DNA of 64,000 nucleotides from Desulfomicrobium apsheronum. Lineage in GTDB: Bacteria; Desulfobacterota; Desulfovibrionia; Desulfovibrionales; Desulfomicrobiaceae. Positions 24,984 to 34,651 of this stretch are shown piece after piece (position 1 is the stretch's first letter; every line of letters starts with the position of its first letter). The stretch is from contig NZ_FORX01000008.1 of the NCBI RefSeq assembly GCF_900114115.1, forward strand, positions 85,148 to 149,147. The letters are read 5' to 3'. The translations under genes and the position numbers were made by a program. The notes under the pieces are model-generated. The model saw only the letters and a program-made list of their open reading frames with translations. It ran no database searches and was not told where the DNA came from.

Positions 24984-27900
24984 GCAATCTCCCCGGCAGG
25001 TCCGGCATCATCGTCTACTGCGGCAACCGTTTCCGCCGCCTGCGGGACATAAACGCCCACATGGGTCACGCCCTGTGGCAGCGCTGTGAGGATATGGGTC
25101 AGCGAGTCAGAGATATTGAGCATTCTGGGCAAGGCCAGCACCATCTGACACTCCACCCTGTCCAGCAGGTCACGCACGGTGTTCATGGCCCGCTCGTCAA
25201 GACGCTCAGCCTCGTCCAGGGCCATGAGCAGGATGCCGCTGCCGCGATGCTGGCCGGAGTCCGAGCCTTCGTAGAAAAGCAGGCTCAGGCAGATGGCCAG
25301 GTTGATGCCCAGGCCCTCACCGCTGGAAAAACCGCTGCGGCGCTCGCGGCCTTCGTCGTCCTCGATGGCCCAACGCAGACGGACATAGGTGCGGTAATCC
25401 GTGATCTGGTCGTCTTCGAGCTGCGCGCCCTTGGCGTGGCGGGCGATGATCTCCCGGATCTGATCCAGGAATTCACGCAAGCCCACCGCCGTTCCGGATG
25501 AAAACAGTGATAGCTGGCCGGTGCTCCGCAAATGCTTGAGGCCTTCGTAGGCGGGCTCATGCACTTTCTCCAAGTACACCTTGCGCACCTTGCCAAATCC
25601 CAAGTTGGAGAGGATGTCGTTAATCCTTTGCAGCTTGCGGGTCAGGGCGCGGATATCGGCGTCCACATTGTTGCGGATCGCTTCCACGTACCCGCGCAGC
25701 TTGCCTTCGATCTTCGCCAGTTCGTCGCGCAGGGCCTTGAGCTTATCTTCCTCGCGATCAAGCTCCACATCGGGAGGCAACAGCATGGTCAGCACATCGC
25801 CCACCAGCTGATCGGGTTCCCTGTCCCGGGGCATGGCCAGCTCCTGGCCGTATTCCCGGCAGACCAACTCCAGTTGTCCAGACAGGGCCACCCTGGCTTC
25901 GGCCCAGGCGTGCCGGGCCTTGTCCCGCCTGGCCTCGGTCCAGTCTCCGTGGAGGGCGGCAGGATCTTCGGCTGGATAATACCGGCCCCACTGGGCTGTG
26001 GCCTGCTCCATTTCCAGGACCGCATGGCGAAGCTTGCCGGACATGTCGTTCAGGGTAGTAGACCGGTTCTGCACATCGGCCCGCAGCTTTCCCAACTGTT
26101 CAGCTCCGGCGCGAATTTTCCCCTTGATGGAAGCCAGCTCCTTGGTCAGCTCCGCCACCCGCCGCGCCATGAGTTCGGCCTGGGTAAAATCGACGCGGCC
26201 CTCCAGGACATCGAGAGGCTCGTCTTTTTCCAGGCTTTCGCGCTGGGCTTGGGCTTTGGTTCTTGAATTCTCGGACTCCCGCCGCTCCCGCTCAAGTTCG
26301 GACTGCCGTTTCTGAAATTCTTCCTGACTGGTCCGCAGCCGCGCCAAGCCCTCTTCCAGGGCTTTCACGTCCCGCTCAAGTCCCGCGATCCTGGCGCGCA
26401 CAGCATCGAGCTGCGCCGGGCTTTCCGCCAGTTCAAAGACCTGGATGCGGTTCTTGAGCTTCTCGACGCAGTCATGGCAGGCCTTGGTCCGGGCCTGGCC
26501 TTCGGACACTACGCGGACCCGCTTGGCCAGTGCCTCCTCAAGCACCACGCTCTCCCGGTCGCACAGGGCGTCCCAGGCACCGAGCACCGCGGCCAGGCGC
26601 TCTTCCAGGGCCCGCTGAGAAGCCATGTCGGTCTTGAGGCGTGCCATGGCGGCATCGCATTCATCCAGTTCCCGGGCCAGGGCGATGAGCTGCTCCGCCC
26701 GCGCGCGGCTGGACAGCCAGACCGGGCCCTGCGGCTCGTACCAGGCCAGAGCGCCCCGCCCGCCGACAGCGGCAGTACGACTCGCCCAGTCCTCTTCCCC
26801 GGCATCGGAGGTGACCACGAAGACCCTGTCCGACCCTTCCAGCCTGTCCAGAAGCTTGGCGCCCTCTCTGGGGCGGATGGCCAGAGCGAAGGGACCAAGG
26901 CGCGTCTGCCACGCCGCGGCCTCCTGGACGTCAAGCTGATCAAAATCCATGGCCACGGGATCGGCCAAGCCCAGATCGACCATGCGCTGCGCCTCGGGTG
27001 GCAGGGGCGGACGGCCCTGAGCCAGGGTATCGCGTAACTGCTGAATGCGGCCGCGCTCGGCCACAAGCTTCACTTCCTTGAGGCTCAGGCGGATGATCTC
27101 ATCCTTGATGGCGCGCAGCCTGGTCTCAACGTCCTCGCGTTTGGGAGGATCGGTTACGGCGTTCGCTCCCACCAGACCAGTCCAAAGCAGCAAGGCCTCT
27201 TCATGGCGCTTCGTGCGGCGGCGCAGCTCTGTCAGCTGCTCCTTCCACGTGGGCAGAAGACGCAGTTCCTGAAAAGGCCCTTCCCACTCGTTCCAGGCCT
27301 CGATGACATCGACGGCCGAGCCGATCTTGCGGCCCAAAATCTCCGCAGCCTTGGTCAGGTCGGCCTCGAAGCTCCGCCACGCCTTCGCATCCTTGGCCAG
27401 CTGTGTCTCCTGTCCGGCCATCTTCTCCCGTTCAACCAAAAGTTCTGTCCGCTTGGTATTCCCGGAAGTGATCTCCTCCGACACTACGCGGTATTTCTCG
27501 GTAATGCTTGTCTGCTCGGAAAGAATGGCCTGAAGACGCTTGTCCGCCGCGGCCAGTTCCTTGCCGGCGGCCACGTATTCCTTGTGCCGACGCAATTGAG
27601 CATCCAGCGACGATTGCTTTTTCTGCAGCAGATCGCGTTGGGTGGAAACCTCGGATTCCTTTTTCTCCAGACTGGTCAAGGCGGTCTGCTGCGCGGTAAG
27701 CTCCTGCTGGGCCTTTTCCTGTTCCGCCCGGAGCCTGCCCTCCTGCTGCCGCAGGGCTTGGACACGCCCCGAGGAAACCACAAGATCGGCGGCCAGGCTC
27801 TCGCGCCGCGCGCTGTCCAGAGCAACGCGCAGCTCCTCAAGTTTGAGCCGCGTCTCCCGGAACCGAACCAGCCGTTTGAGGCGTTCCTCCACGCCACGAC

Positions 27901-28600
27901 GGTCGTGCATCAGCTTTTCCACATCGCTGAAATTCATCTTCCTGGCGGGCGGCGGGCAGAGCATGTCCTGCAGAAAAGCCTGCAGGTCCGTCAGACGCGG
28001 CTGTGTGATCTGCCGCCACAGCCCGGCAAAACTCTTCTTCTTGCCAGGCCGCATGAGCGGGATGGGCAGGATGCCCTGCTCGTGCAGAAATGCGTGGTAA
28101 TCATCCACGCGCTCGAAGGGCAGGTAGTCGGCGGTGGGGTCGGCCTGCAGAATCCTGCGCGACAGGACCTGAAAATCCGGAGTGATAACGCTGGTCTCAA
28201 GGTCGAAGAACAGGCGTTCCTGAAGCGGGACGCGCCGCAGCACAAAAGGCGAGAGGTCAAGCTGCTCGCCACTGGGGCGCACAGCCAGACGCACGCCCAT
28301 GGCCGTGACCTCTTCGTGCCCGGTGATGCCGATGGCCGCCCAGGCCACGCGCTGGCGCAGCTGGCCGATAATGGAGCGGTCATTCTGACCCGAGGCCACG
28401 TTCATGGAAATGTACTGTTGGTGGCAGAGCATCACGGTCTGGATGGCGTCCAGGAGCGTGGTCTTGCCCACGCCGTTATTACCGGACAGGACCGTCAAAC
28501 GGCCGTGCAGGGGGATCAGACTGCAGGGGAAGAGTTGGTAACCGACCAGCAGCAACTCCCGGGCCCAAATCGGATCAGGGCTGAAAAAGGGCAGGTTCAT
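24980..28600 (-). CDS. jetC: Wadjet SMC-like ATPase JetC/MksB
   Basis: The 1206-residue protein has Walker A GNNGVGKTT (40-48), long coiled coils (about 260-470 and 640-1000) broken by a hinge-like region around 500-650, and at the C-terminus the ABC signature FSSGEGLGINLA and Walker B ILLMALDEAERLD. It is a MukB/SbcC-like motor; with JetA and JetB it extrudes loops on plasmids and presents them to JetD. It overlaps both neighbours by four bases, so the subunits are translated as a chain. All ATPase motifs are intact. Confidence 0.93.
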   Translation of the reverse strand: MNLPFFSPDPIWARELLLVGYQLFPCSLIPLHGRLTVLSGNNGVGKTTLLDAIQTVMLCHQQYISMNVASGQNDRSIIGQLRQRVAWAAIGITGHEEVTAMGVRLAVRPSGEQLDLSPFVLRRVPLQERLFFDLETSVITPDFQVLSRRILQADPTADYLPFERVDDYHAFLHEQGILPIPLMRPGKKKSFAGLWRQITQPRLTDLQAFLQDMLCPPPARKMNFSDVEKLMHDRRGVEERLKRLVRFRETRLKLEELRVALDSARRESLAADLVVSSGRVQALRQQEGRLRAEQEKAQQELTAQQTALTSLEKKESEVSTQRDLLQKKQSSLDAQLRRHKEYVAAGKELAAADKRLQAILSEQTSITEKYRVVSEEITSGNTKRTELLVEREKMAGQETQLAKDAKAWRSFEADLTKAAEILGRKIGSAVDVIEAWNEWEGPFQELRLLPTWKEQLTELRRRTKRHEEALLLWTGLVGANAVTDPPKREDVETRLRAIKDEIIRLSLKEVKLVAERGRIQQLRDTLAQGRPPLPPEAQRMVDLGLADPVAMDFDQLDVQEAAAWQTRLGPFALAIRPREGAKLLDRLEGSDRVFVVTSDAGEEDWASRTAAVGGRGALAWYEPQGPVWLSSRARAEQLIALARELDECDAAMARLKTDMASQRALEERLAAVLGAWDALCDRESVVLEEALAKRVRVVSEGQARTKACHDCVEKLKNRIQVFELAESPAQLDAVRARIAGLERDVKALEEGLARLRTSQEEFQKRQSELERERRESENSRTKAQAQRESLEKDEPLDVLEGRVDFTQAELMARRVAELTKELASIKGKIRAGAEQLGKLRADVQNRSTTLNDMSGKLRHAVLEMEQATAQWGRYYPAEDPAALHGDWTEARRDKARHAWAEARVALSGQLELVCREYGQELAMPRDREPDQLVGDVLTMLLPPDVELDREEDKLKALRDELAKIEGKLRGYVEAIRNNVDADIRALTRKLQRINDILSNLGFGKVRKVYLEKVHEPAYEGLKHLRSTGQLSLFSSGTAVGLREFLDQIREIIARHAKGAQLEDDQITDYRTYVRLRWAIEDDEGRERRSGFSSGEGLGINLAICLSLLFYEGSDSGQHRGSGILLMALDEAERLDERAMNTVRDLLDRVECQMVLALPRMLNISDSLTHILTALPQGVTHVGVYVPQAAETVAAVDDDAGPAGEIA

Positions 28601-29340
28601 TCGTCCTCCGCCACGTCATCACTGTCATCGATTTCCGGTTCGGTCTCGAACCCGGCCCACAGGGTTTTGACCACGCCAAGCAGGTCGGTCGCCTCGCTGC
28701 CTTGATGCAGGAGGGCGTTGCGGCTCACTTCCAGAAAACGCTGCAGGCCCGGCAGGCGGTAGACCAGAAGATCCCGCCACTCCGCCCGCACCGATGGACG
28801 GAGCTCTACGAATCGGTAACGGGCCAGCTCGTTCAGAAAAGTGCGGATGGCGTCGATCATCCTGTCGCGGTTCTGCTCCGTCTCGGCCCGCTGTCGGCCT
28901 CGCCCGCGCACGGGCAGGAAGACCGGGACCAGCATGTTGAAATCGAAGTTCGAGAGAATCCGCCCCGCCAGGTCGGCGGCGGGCACAGACTCCTGGCCGT
29001 CCACGCCTTCGGTCACGAAGTGCCAGGCCAGAAAGATGCCCAGGAAGGTCGCCCCGCGGCTGAGGCGTTCGGCCTTGACCATCCCCGAATCGGGTTTGAG
29101 GTAGAAGAAGCTCTCCCCGCCCAGGTCGCTGCGGCACAGCCTGTATCCCAGGAAGGCAAAGAAATCCTCCCAGTCCGACTGGTTGCGGTCCAGAAAGCGG
29201 AACTCTGGCCCCATGAAGGGATCGATATGCTCGCCGCGCTGCAGGCTGTGGATGATGCGCCGGGACAGGGCCGGGGAGGCGAACAGAACATTGCCGTCGC
29301 CCTCGTAGGGCATGTTGTTTTGAATTGGGGCGTCAGACAT
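28597..29340 (-). CDS. jetB: Wadjet subunit JetB/MksE (DUF4194-type)
   Basis: The 247-residue protein is rich in winged-helix-like segments (GPEFRFLDRNQSDWEDFFAF, GYRLCRSDLGGESFFYL) as in the MksE/MukE-like DUF4194 family, which bridges the SMC motor and the kleisin. ATG 29340 is chosen because it overlaps the jetA stop (29333) in the usual coupled way; the 35 upstream codons lie in the jetA gene. The C-terminus is acidic (PEIDDSDDVAEDE). Function is taken from the Wadjet family and the gene order. Confidence 0.85.
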   Translation of the reverse strand: MSDAPIQNNMPYEGDGNVLFASPALSRRIIHSLQRGEHIDPFMGPEFRFLDRNQSDWEDFFAFLGYRLCRSDLGGESFFYLKPDSGMVKAERLSRGATFLGIFLAWHFVTEGVDGQESVPAADLAGRILSNFDFNMLVPVFLPVRGRGRQRAETEQNRDRMIDAIRTFLNELARYRFVELRPSVRAEWRDLLVYRLPGLQRFLEVSRNALLHQGSEATDLLGVVKTLWAGFETEPEIDDSDDVAEDE

Positions 29341-30640
29341 GGGGTGTGTCCAGGATGACGGGTTGCATGAGAGTGGGTCCGAGAGCTTCCCACTGGGCGT
29401 CGGCAGTACGGACCAGGATGGAGGGCGTCCAGGCCGGCATGTCATTCAGGAGGTACCACAGGGCCAGGATTTCGGCATCAAGATCGGCCGCGTTCGGAGC
29501 CAGGAGGCTTCGAATCCACGCGGCAAGGGGCCTGGGCGAGAAAGGGGTGGCACTCCATTGCCTGCGCGCCTCGTCAAGAAACTCGCCGCGCCACGGCGCC
29601 TGGATGTTCCTGACCGGCTCCGGCACGAAGGCGGACAAGGCCGCCAGCGCCGCAGGGTCAAGGGTGACAGGACTTTGGCTCTGAGAAGCGCTGAGTTCCA
29701 GGCTGATGGCGCACGGACGGTTCTGAGCAACCACGGGCATGCTTAAGGGTTCGCGCAGGGCCAGGCGCAGCAGGTCGAGCTGCAGCCGCCCCAGGGCGTC
29801 GCGTCGGGACAGGGAGCCGACAAAGGACTGGTAGGAAACGCATTGCCGCACGAACCGGATGAGATTTGCGAGCATGCGCTCGATGCGGTGACGCATCCCC
29901 TCCAGAAAATCCAGCGCCCGCCCAATGGCGGTGCGCAGCTCGGGCTGGGAAAAACGGTCATGACATTCCGAGAGCGCAGCCATGAGCGGCATGTAGGCAG
30001 AGCCGTCCTGGACCGCGTCAAGCAGCTCGTCCAGATACTCGCGCCCCTTACGCACCGCGGCCAGGGCCTCCTCGAAGGCCTGCTGATCCTGCCCGCTGCC
30101 AAGGCGCTTGGCTGTCTGCTCCTGATCGAGGAGCCCTTCTTCTATGGACAGAAGCTTGTACTCGATCTTCTCCCGGATGGTGCCATGGAAGAAATGGGTC
30201 AGCCACTTGGAAAGCTCCGCAGGATCGCCTTGCGCCATCTCCTGTCGCAGGGAAGCATGGGCCTGATTCAAGAGGGTGCACAGATCCTCACTGCCAAAGT
30301 CCGCATCCTCCAGCAGATCCCGGGCAAGACTTCGCCCAAGCCGCGTCAGGCAGTACTCCTGCGCCCGTGAATCCGCGACCGACGTGCGCACCATCCTGAA
30401 GCGCACCAGCCGGTCAATGACCTGCGCCGGCTGGGAAACATCATCCTCCATGCCAAGCTGAACCGCGGCATGGGAAAGCTGCTGACGCAGCTCACGGTCG
30501 GAAATTCTCGCCGCCTCCGTGGCCATCTCTCGAAAATACAGCCAGCCGACGAAAAGCAGGTCCTGCTTGGAAAGCTCGAGGCCGCGCGGAAAGCGGTTGG
30601 CTAGGCTACTCAGTTTAAAGATGATGTCCTGCTGCTGCAT
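29333..30640 (-). CDS. jetA: Wadjet kleisin-like subunit JetA/MksF
   Basis: The 435-residue protein is mostly helical, with an N-terminal winged-helix region (KLSSLANRFPRGLELSKQDL, VIDRLVRFRMVRTSVADS) and a helical middle, as in the MksF/MukF-like JetA. It should link the two heads of JetC. It is the first gene of the operon (A-B-C-D order on the minus strand). No strong ribosome site is seen at ATG 30640. The upstream region is AT-rich and holds the likely promoter, but no clear -35/-10 pair was found. Confidence 0.85.
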   Translation of the reverse strand: MQQQDIIFKLSSLANRFPRGLELSKQDLLFVGWLYFREMATEAARISDRELRQQLSHAAVQLGMEDDVSQPAQVIDRLVRFRMVRTSVADSRAQEYCLTRLGRSLARDLLEDADFGSEDLCTLLNQAHASLRQEMAQGDPAELSKWLTHFFHGTIREKIEYKLLSIEEGLLDQEQTAKRLGSGQDQQAFEEALAAVRKGREYLDELLDAVQDGSAYMPLMAALSECHDRFSQPELRTAIGRALDFLEGMRHRIERMLANLIRFVRQCVSYQSFVGSLSRRDALGRLQLDLLRLALREPLSMPVVAQNRPCAISLELSASQSQSPVTLDPAALAALSAFVPEPVRNIQAPWRGEFLDEARRQWSATPFSPRPLAAWIRSLLAPNAADLDAEILALWYLLNDMPAWTPSILVRTADAQWEALGPTLMQPVILDTPHV

Positions 30641-31300
30641 GCCGACAGGAGATATACGGATTGCCGCTCATGGTCCAGAACGTCTCATACAGATGGATGC
30701 CATATTACAAAAATTAAGATTTCTTTATTATCACCGCACAAAAGAATATAAATTACAACAACTAATCCAATGTAATAGTTTTAAGAAAAAATAGTAATAT
30801 ATTTTTTACAAAACATCAGCTCATTGTCTCAACGGTAAAAACTTGCATATATTTTACAAAATAACTATAATTATAACGAACATTTATAATAAAATTTATA
30901 TATACAGGAGTCTTTTTCAAATACATCCACTACTGAAGAGTTTTAATACTAATTGATAAAAATTAGCAGATTATTTTTCACAGAATAACATATACTTATG
31001 GCAATGTAGGCGGAATTAAAGTGCGGACAGGAGCAAGATTTGCTTATTGCGAGAGAAATGTGTCTCACTTTGAAAGATCGCATACCAGCTGGAATGAAGC
31101 CTATCTAGCGCCCAGCACGTTATCCATAAGGGAAACGCGGTAAACGAACTCAAACGCCAATCAGTGGTTATTAGATCTATTTATTATTTACATTATCGAT
31201 ATTTGTATGTTACTTTTTTCCATCAAAACACAAAAATAGCGTAAGCAAAATTTGTGCTAAAAGCTAACAATCAAATTCCCATAGATTATCAGGAGAAAAC
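30641..31300. other. AT-rich gene-free region upstream of jetA and mucR
   Basis: About 660 bases, strongly AT-rich at 30700-31020 and mixed after that. It separates the divergent Wadjet operon and mucR gene and should hold both promoters. No gene, tRNA or strong hairpin is seen. The composition shift suggests an acquisition boundary. Confidence 0.5.
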
Positions 31301-31702
31301 ATGGAAGATTATCTCAAACAAGCAATCGAAATCGTAAAAGCCCAAGCATCTGTCCGCAATATGAGCGAAGAAGAGATCACATCCATGATCAAAACCTTGG
31401 CTGGCAGCATTCGTGGAGTCGCTGAAGGTGTTGCGCCAGTTGTCGAAACCGAACCAGCTGTCGACCCCAAAAATGCCATCAGAGAGAAAAGCGTCATCTG
31501 CTGCGAGTGCGGAAAGTCATTTAAAGTCTTGACAAAGCGTCACCTTATAATCCACGGGCTCACTCCCGAACAGTACAAGGAAAAATACGGCTACAAGAAA
31601 GGTACTCCTTTGGTGGCAAAATATCTGGCCCGTGATCGTCGGAAGACCATGCAGGACATGAAGTTGTGGGAGAAGCGCAAAAAGACCACTAAATCCGAAT
31701 AA
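31301..31702 (+). CDS. MucR/Ros-type zinc-finger regulator
   Basis: The 133-residue protein has the prokaryotic C2H2 finger of the MucR/Ros family: Cys67 and Cys70, His81 and His85, followed by GLTPEQYKEKYGYKKGTPLVA. In rhizobia such proteins control exopolysaccharide and motility genes by binding AT-rich DNA; here it stands directly before an exopolysaccharide locus, so a similar role is likely (inference). AGGAG lies seven bases before ATG 31301. The N-terminal 60 residues are the oligomerisation part. Confidence 0.9.
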   Translation: MEDYLKQAIEIVKAQASVRNMSEEEITSMIKTLAGSIRGVAEGVAPVVETEPAVDPKNAIREKSVICCECGKSFKVLTKRHLIIHGLTPEQYKEKYGYKKGTPLVAKYLARDRRKTMQDMKLWEKRKKTTKSE

Positions 31703-31880
31703 ATTAACACGAGGATGGATGGCGTCCTATCTCTCAGGATGCCTATTGCTTGTTCATAACGCAATTTATTTGCCGGAAGGCAGCACCTTCGTGAGTGAAC
31801 CAAATTGCACGAGGTTCGAGTCTACTAAAATCAAGACCACCTGAACATTTCAGCCCGCGTGTCGACAGTGAAGTCCTAAA

Positions 31881-31925
31881 CAAACGAAAAGCCCCGGAGC
31901 TTGTGACTCAGGGGCTTTTCGTTTG
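31881..31925. terminator. Bidirectional terminator
   Basis: A perfect 15-bp stem, CAAACGAAAAGCCCC with its complement (arms 31881-31895, 31911-31925), has A-rich and T-rich flanks. It lies between mucR and the Fic fragment on the other strand and can serve both. Confidence 0.82.
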
Positions 31926-31941
31926 TTGACGTGTTCATCGG

Positions 31942-32190
31942 CTAGGTTATGCCGAGTAGATACCAATAGGGCTCGAAACTTCGTTCGACCAACTGAACAA
32001 GCTGCTGGACGACTGGACCGTAGTCCGCGTCCTTCCCCGCCTTCTCCAGATTCTGGTAATACACGAGCCAATCCTCAACCGGGATGATGGCAGTCGGAAA
32101 TCCTGCCCGCATGAGTTCCAGATTCATGACGAGCCTGGAAGTCCTGCCGGTGCCGTCCCGAAAGGGATGAATGCTTATCAAGCCTGGACT
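31942..32190 (-). pseudogene. Fic-domain fragment
   Basis: The frame begins inside the catalytic motif region: HPFRDGTGRTSR corresponds to the Fic HPFxxGNGRxxR loop with Thr for Asn, followed by LVMNLELMRAGFPTAIIP and VEDWLVYYQNLEKAGKD. The N-terminal two thirds of a Fic protein are absent, and upstream DNA is not coding. The remains could not transfer AMP on their own. It is one of two Fic-related remnants in the window (see 1079-1363). Confidence 0.8.
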
Positions 32191-32549
32191 TCAGAACGCC
32201 CAGGTGAGCGAAGGAGTCATGATGCATGGCATGTCCTTTTTATTTTTCGAATTTGGTAAACGCGCAGAAGTGTTTTTTCATCAAGCGACCAAGTTTAGGC
32301 CCTAGATACCACCTACATTCGGAAAGCCCAAGATTTCATCCCCTAAAGCTTTAGCCAACCACTTTTTCCCGCCTCGTCCAAGTGCAAACCAACCAAACGT
32401 CACAACCCGCAAAAAATACGCAATCTTACCGTATTATTATTCCTCCGCATCCTTCTTGAATTGAAGTAAACATCTCCTGAAGATTAAATGATACGCTCGC
32501 AAGTTCACAACCGCGATGGCAATAGCCGAATTTCCTGGAGGTTAGTTTC
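32191..32549. other. Gene-free leader of the exopolysaccharide locus
   Basis: No gene is seen in about 360 bases. An AT-rich stretch at 32400-32490 directly before the first locus gene is the likely promoter and a possible MucR target; no clear -35/-10 pair was found. Confidence 0.4.
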
Positions 32550-33257
32550 ATGTATTTACCCAGTTCCTTGTTCGTAAAAGCAGTCTTGACCATCTTTCTG
32601 CTTCTCGGGTTCACTACGCTGGCCATGGCCACCCAGGGCACCTTGGCCATCACCACCCAAGGCACCTCGGACATGACCACCCAGGGCAACCTCTCGCCCT
32701 CGGAGTCCGCCCTCGCCGCCCAGGCTGCAGCCGAAAAAAAGGCTACGGAAATCGGCAAGCAGGCGCTGCAAGCCGCCGAAGAAGCCAAAAAAGCCAAGGA
32801 GAACAATGCCATTGAAATAGTTGCCGCATACGAAGCCATCGCGGCGGCCTTCTCCAAAGCCCAACAAGGTTACGAACAGGCCGCCATGCTCTATGGCAAG
32901 GCGGCCCTCGCATATGCGTCAGGAAATGCCGATGCAGCCGGACTCGATGTACTCTTGGCGCAGTCTGCCGAAAGTGGATCCGCCAAGATTTTTGGACAGG
33001 CTTATAGTAGCTTAATTCTCTGCCAATCAGGGTATTACACCAAGGCCATAGCTGCGGCGAAAGAAGCCGACAGCATGCCAAGCCCTGTCCAGGCAAATGT
33101 TGTCGAAGGTGGCGAAGGGGAAGTCGGGGCGGGTCTTGAAGAACAGGAAGGCTCCTCGGTCATGGCTGGCGGCTCCACCATCACGTCTCCCGTCATGCAG
33201 GCATCCCCCTCGGCATTCTCGGGTTCAGGCGGGCGTACGACGGCCAGTGGCTTCTGA
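32550..33257 (+). CDS. Secreted Ala-rich protein of the polysaccharide locus
   Basis: The 235-residue protein has a signal peptide (cleavage near AMA, residue 27), three imperfect eight-residue repeats (TQGTLAIT, TQGTSDMT, TQGNL, from 24-base repeats at about 32631-32693), an Ala-rich helical, coiled-coil-like middle (about 50-150) and a Gly/Ser-rich tail. It has no recognised family. It precedes the outer-membrane barrel in the same direction, so a periplasmic or surface role in polysaccharide export is inferred from position. GGAGG lies upstream of the ATG. Confidence 0.72.
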   Translation: MYLPSSLFVKAVLTIFLLLGFTTLAMATQGTLAITTQGTSDMTTQGNLSPSESALAAQAAAEKKATEIGKQALQAAEEAKKAKENNAIEIVAAYEAIAAAFSKAQQGYEQAAMLYGKAALAYASGNADAAGLDVLLAQSAESGSAKIFGQAYSSLILCQSGYYTKAIAAAKEADSMPSPVQANVVEGGEGEVGAGLEEQEGSSVMAGGSTITSPVMQASPSAFSGSGGRTTASGF

Positions 33258-33387
33258 TTCGCCTTTTCGACACGACACGCCAATCTTTCAGACGGGACGA
33301 CAGGGTCCGCAAAAGGCGCCAGGCAACAGGACGCGCGCCGACGGCGTCCCGTATTCTTTCATATGACACGATACGTTTGGAGAGGAC

Positions 33388-34623
33388 ATGGATTCCAAAG
33401 GACAATTTCTGATTATTATCGCAATACTCCTGCTGCCGCTGAACGCCTTCGCCGAGGGGAACATCCGCATCGGACGGATTCAGATCCACCCGGGTCTGGG
33501 CTATGAACTGACCCATGACTCCAACATCTTCAAGGAAAGCGAGCGAGAACGGGCAGATTTCATTCATACGCTGCGACCCGGGGTCCTCGCAAAGTATCAA
33601 GGCGATGGCGACAACTTCCTCATGGCCAGCTACGACCTCGGCGCGATCCGTTACGCCGAATACACGGATAACGATTATATCGAACACAACGGAATGATCT
33701 CTGGGCTATACCGAACTCCGGTGGGTTTCTACGGTCGCTTCGACAACATATTCTCCCATACGGCCGACCCCTTGGGCAGTAGCAACAGCTATCGCGAGAA
33801 TGACCCCAAGGTCCGGCGTTGGTTCAACGAGGGCGTCCTAGGCTTGGGCTACGAACGCAACCGCCTGCGAGTCGAGGCCAACTATGGCAATCACTACGAG
33901 CGGTATCTCGAAAACGAGGATAGCTGGCAGAACCGCAACGACCATCAATATGGTCTGCTCGGGTACTACCGCATACTTCCTCGGACATCGCTTCTGGCAC
34001 AATATCGTCTGACCGATATCAACTACACCAACCAGAACAACGGCGACAATACACGAGGCATCGACGGCGACACATCCCAGGACGCCCTGTTCCACCAGTT
34101 CTTCATCGGTCTCAATTTTGATCCGACGGGCAAGGTGAATGGGGAATTAAAGTTAGGCATCGGACACAAGGACTATGTCAACGACAAGGATTGGAACGAT
34201 GAGGAATATGAAGATGTGACCACTTGGTTGGCCGAGACGGATTTGGATTGGGCCATGAGCGCCAAGACCAAGTTCAACGTGAAATTCTCGCGTTCCCTCA
34301 AGGACTCTACCGAATCCTATGCCACCCGCTTCACCACCACAGCCTTCGGCCTGGGAGTCCGCCACACGTTCTTCGAACAGTTCACTGCATACGCTAGCTC
34401 CGGTTATTCCCTGGATGAATACGACAATACTTCATCCACGCTGGACTCACGGCATGACAAAACGTTCACGGCTGCTACAGGCATCGAGTATCAGTTCAAG
34501 AACTGGATCAAAGACTGGCTGACAATTGGCCTAGGCTACAACTTCGAAAACCGCGTGTCGAACTTCGATGACGAAGAATTCAAGGATCACCGCACAACTC
34601 TGAATTTTCTCGCCGCTTTCTAA
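33388..34623 (+). CDS. Outer-membrane beta-barrel protein (BBP2-like)
   Basis: The 411-residue protein has a signal peptide ending at AFA (about residue 22) and then alternating hydrophobic/polar strands with aromatic girdles, ending in FLAAF with a terminal Phe, as outer-membrane barrels do. The pattern (IQIHPGLGYELTHDSNIFKE) fits the exopolysaccharide-associated BBP2 family often found beside Wza/Wzc-like genes. It could be a pore or anchor for polysaccharide. It precedes the Wza-like gene by 28 bases, in the same operon. GGAGAGG precedes the ATG. Confidence 0.8.
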   Translation: MDSKGQFLIIIAILLLPLNAFAEGNIRIGRIQIHPGLGYELTHDSNIFKESERERADFIHTLRPGVLAKYQGDGDNFLMASYDLGAIRYAEYTDNDYIEHNGMISGLYRTPVGFYGRFDNIFSHTADPLGSSNSYRENDPKVRRWFNEGVLGLGYERNRLRVEANYGNHYERYLENEDSWQNRNDHQYGLLGYYRILPRTSLLAQYRLTDINYTNQNNGDNTRGIDGDTSQDALFHQFFIGLNFDPTGKVNGELKLGIGHKDYVNDKDWNDEEYEDVTTWLAETDLDWAMSAKTKFNVKFSRSLKDSTESYATRFTTTAFGLGVRHTFFEQFTAYASSGYSLDEYDNTSSTLDSRHDKTFTAATGIEYQFKNWIKDWLTIGLGYNFENRVSNFDDEEFKDHRTTLNFLAAF

Positions 34624-34651
34624 CAGCCATTTTCAAGGAATCTTACAGCAT

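Noticed and set aside
27203..28705. 500-codon plus frame opposite jetC
   Set aside because: Antisense of an intact SMC-like ATPase; no motif or ribosome site.
23991..30640. MukBEF housekeeping condensin
   Set aside because: The four-gene set with a Toprim nuclease subunit is the Wadjet/MksBEFG plan, and MukBEF has no fourth nuclease gene.
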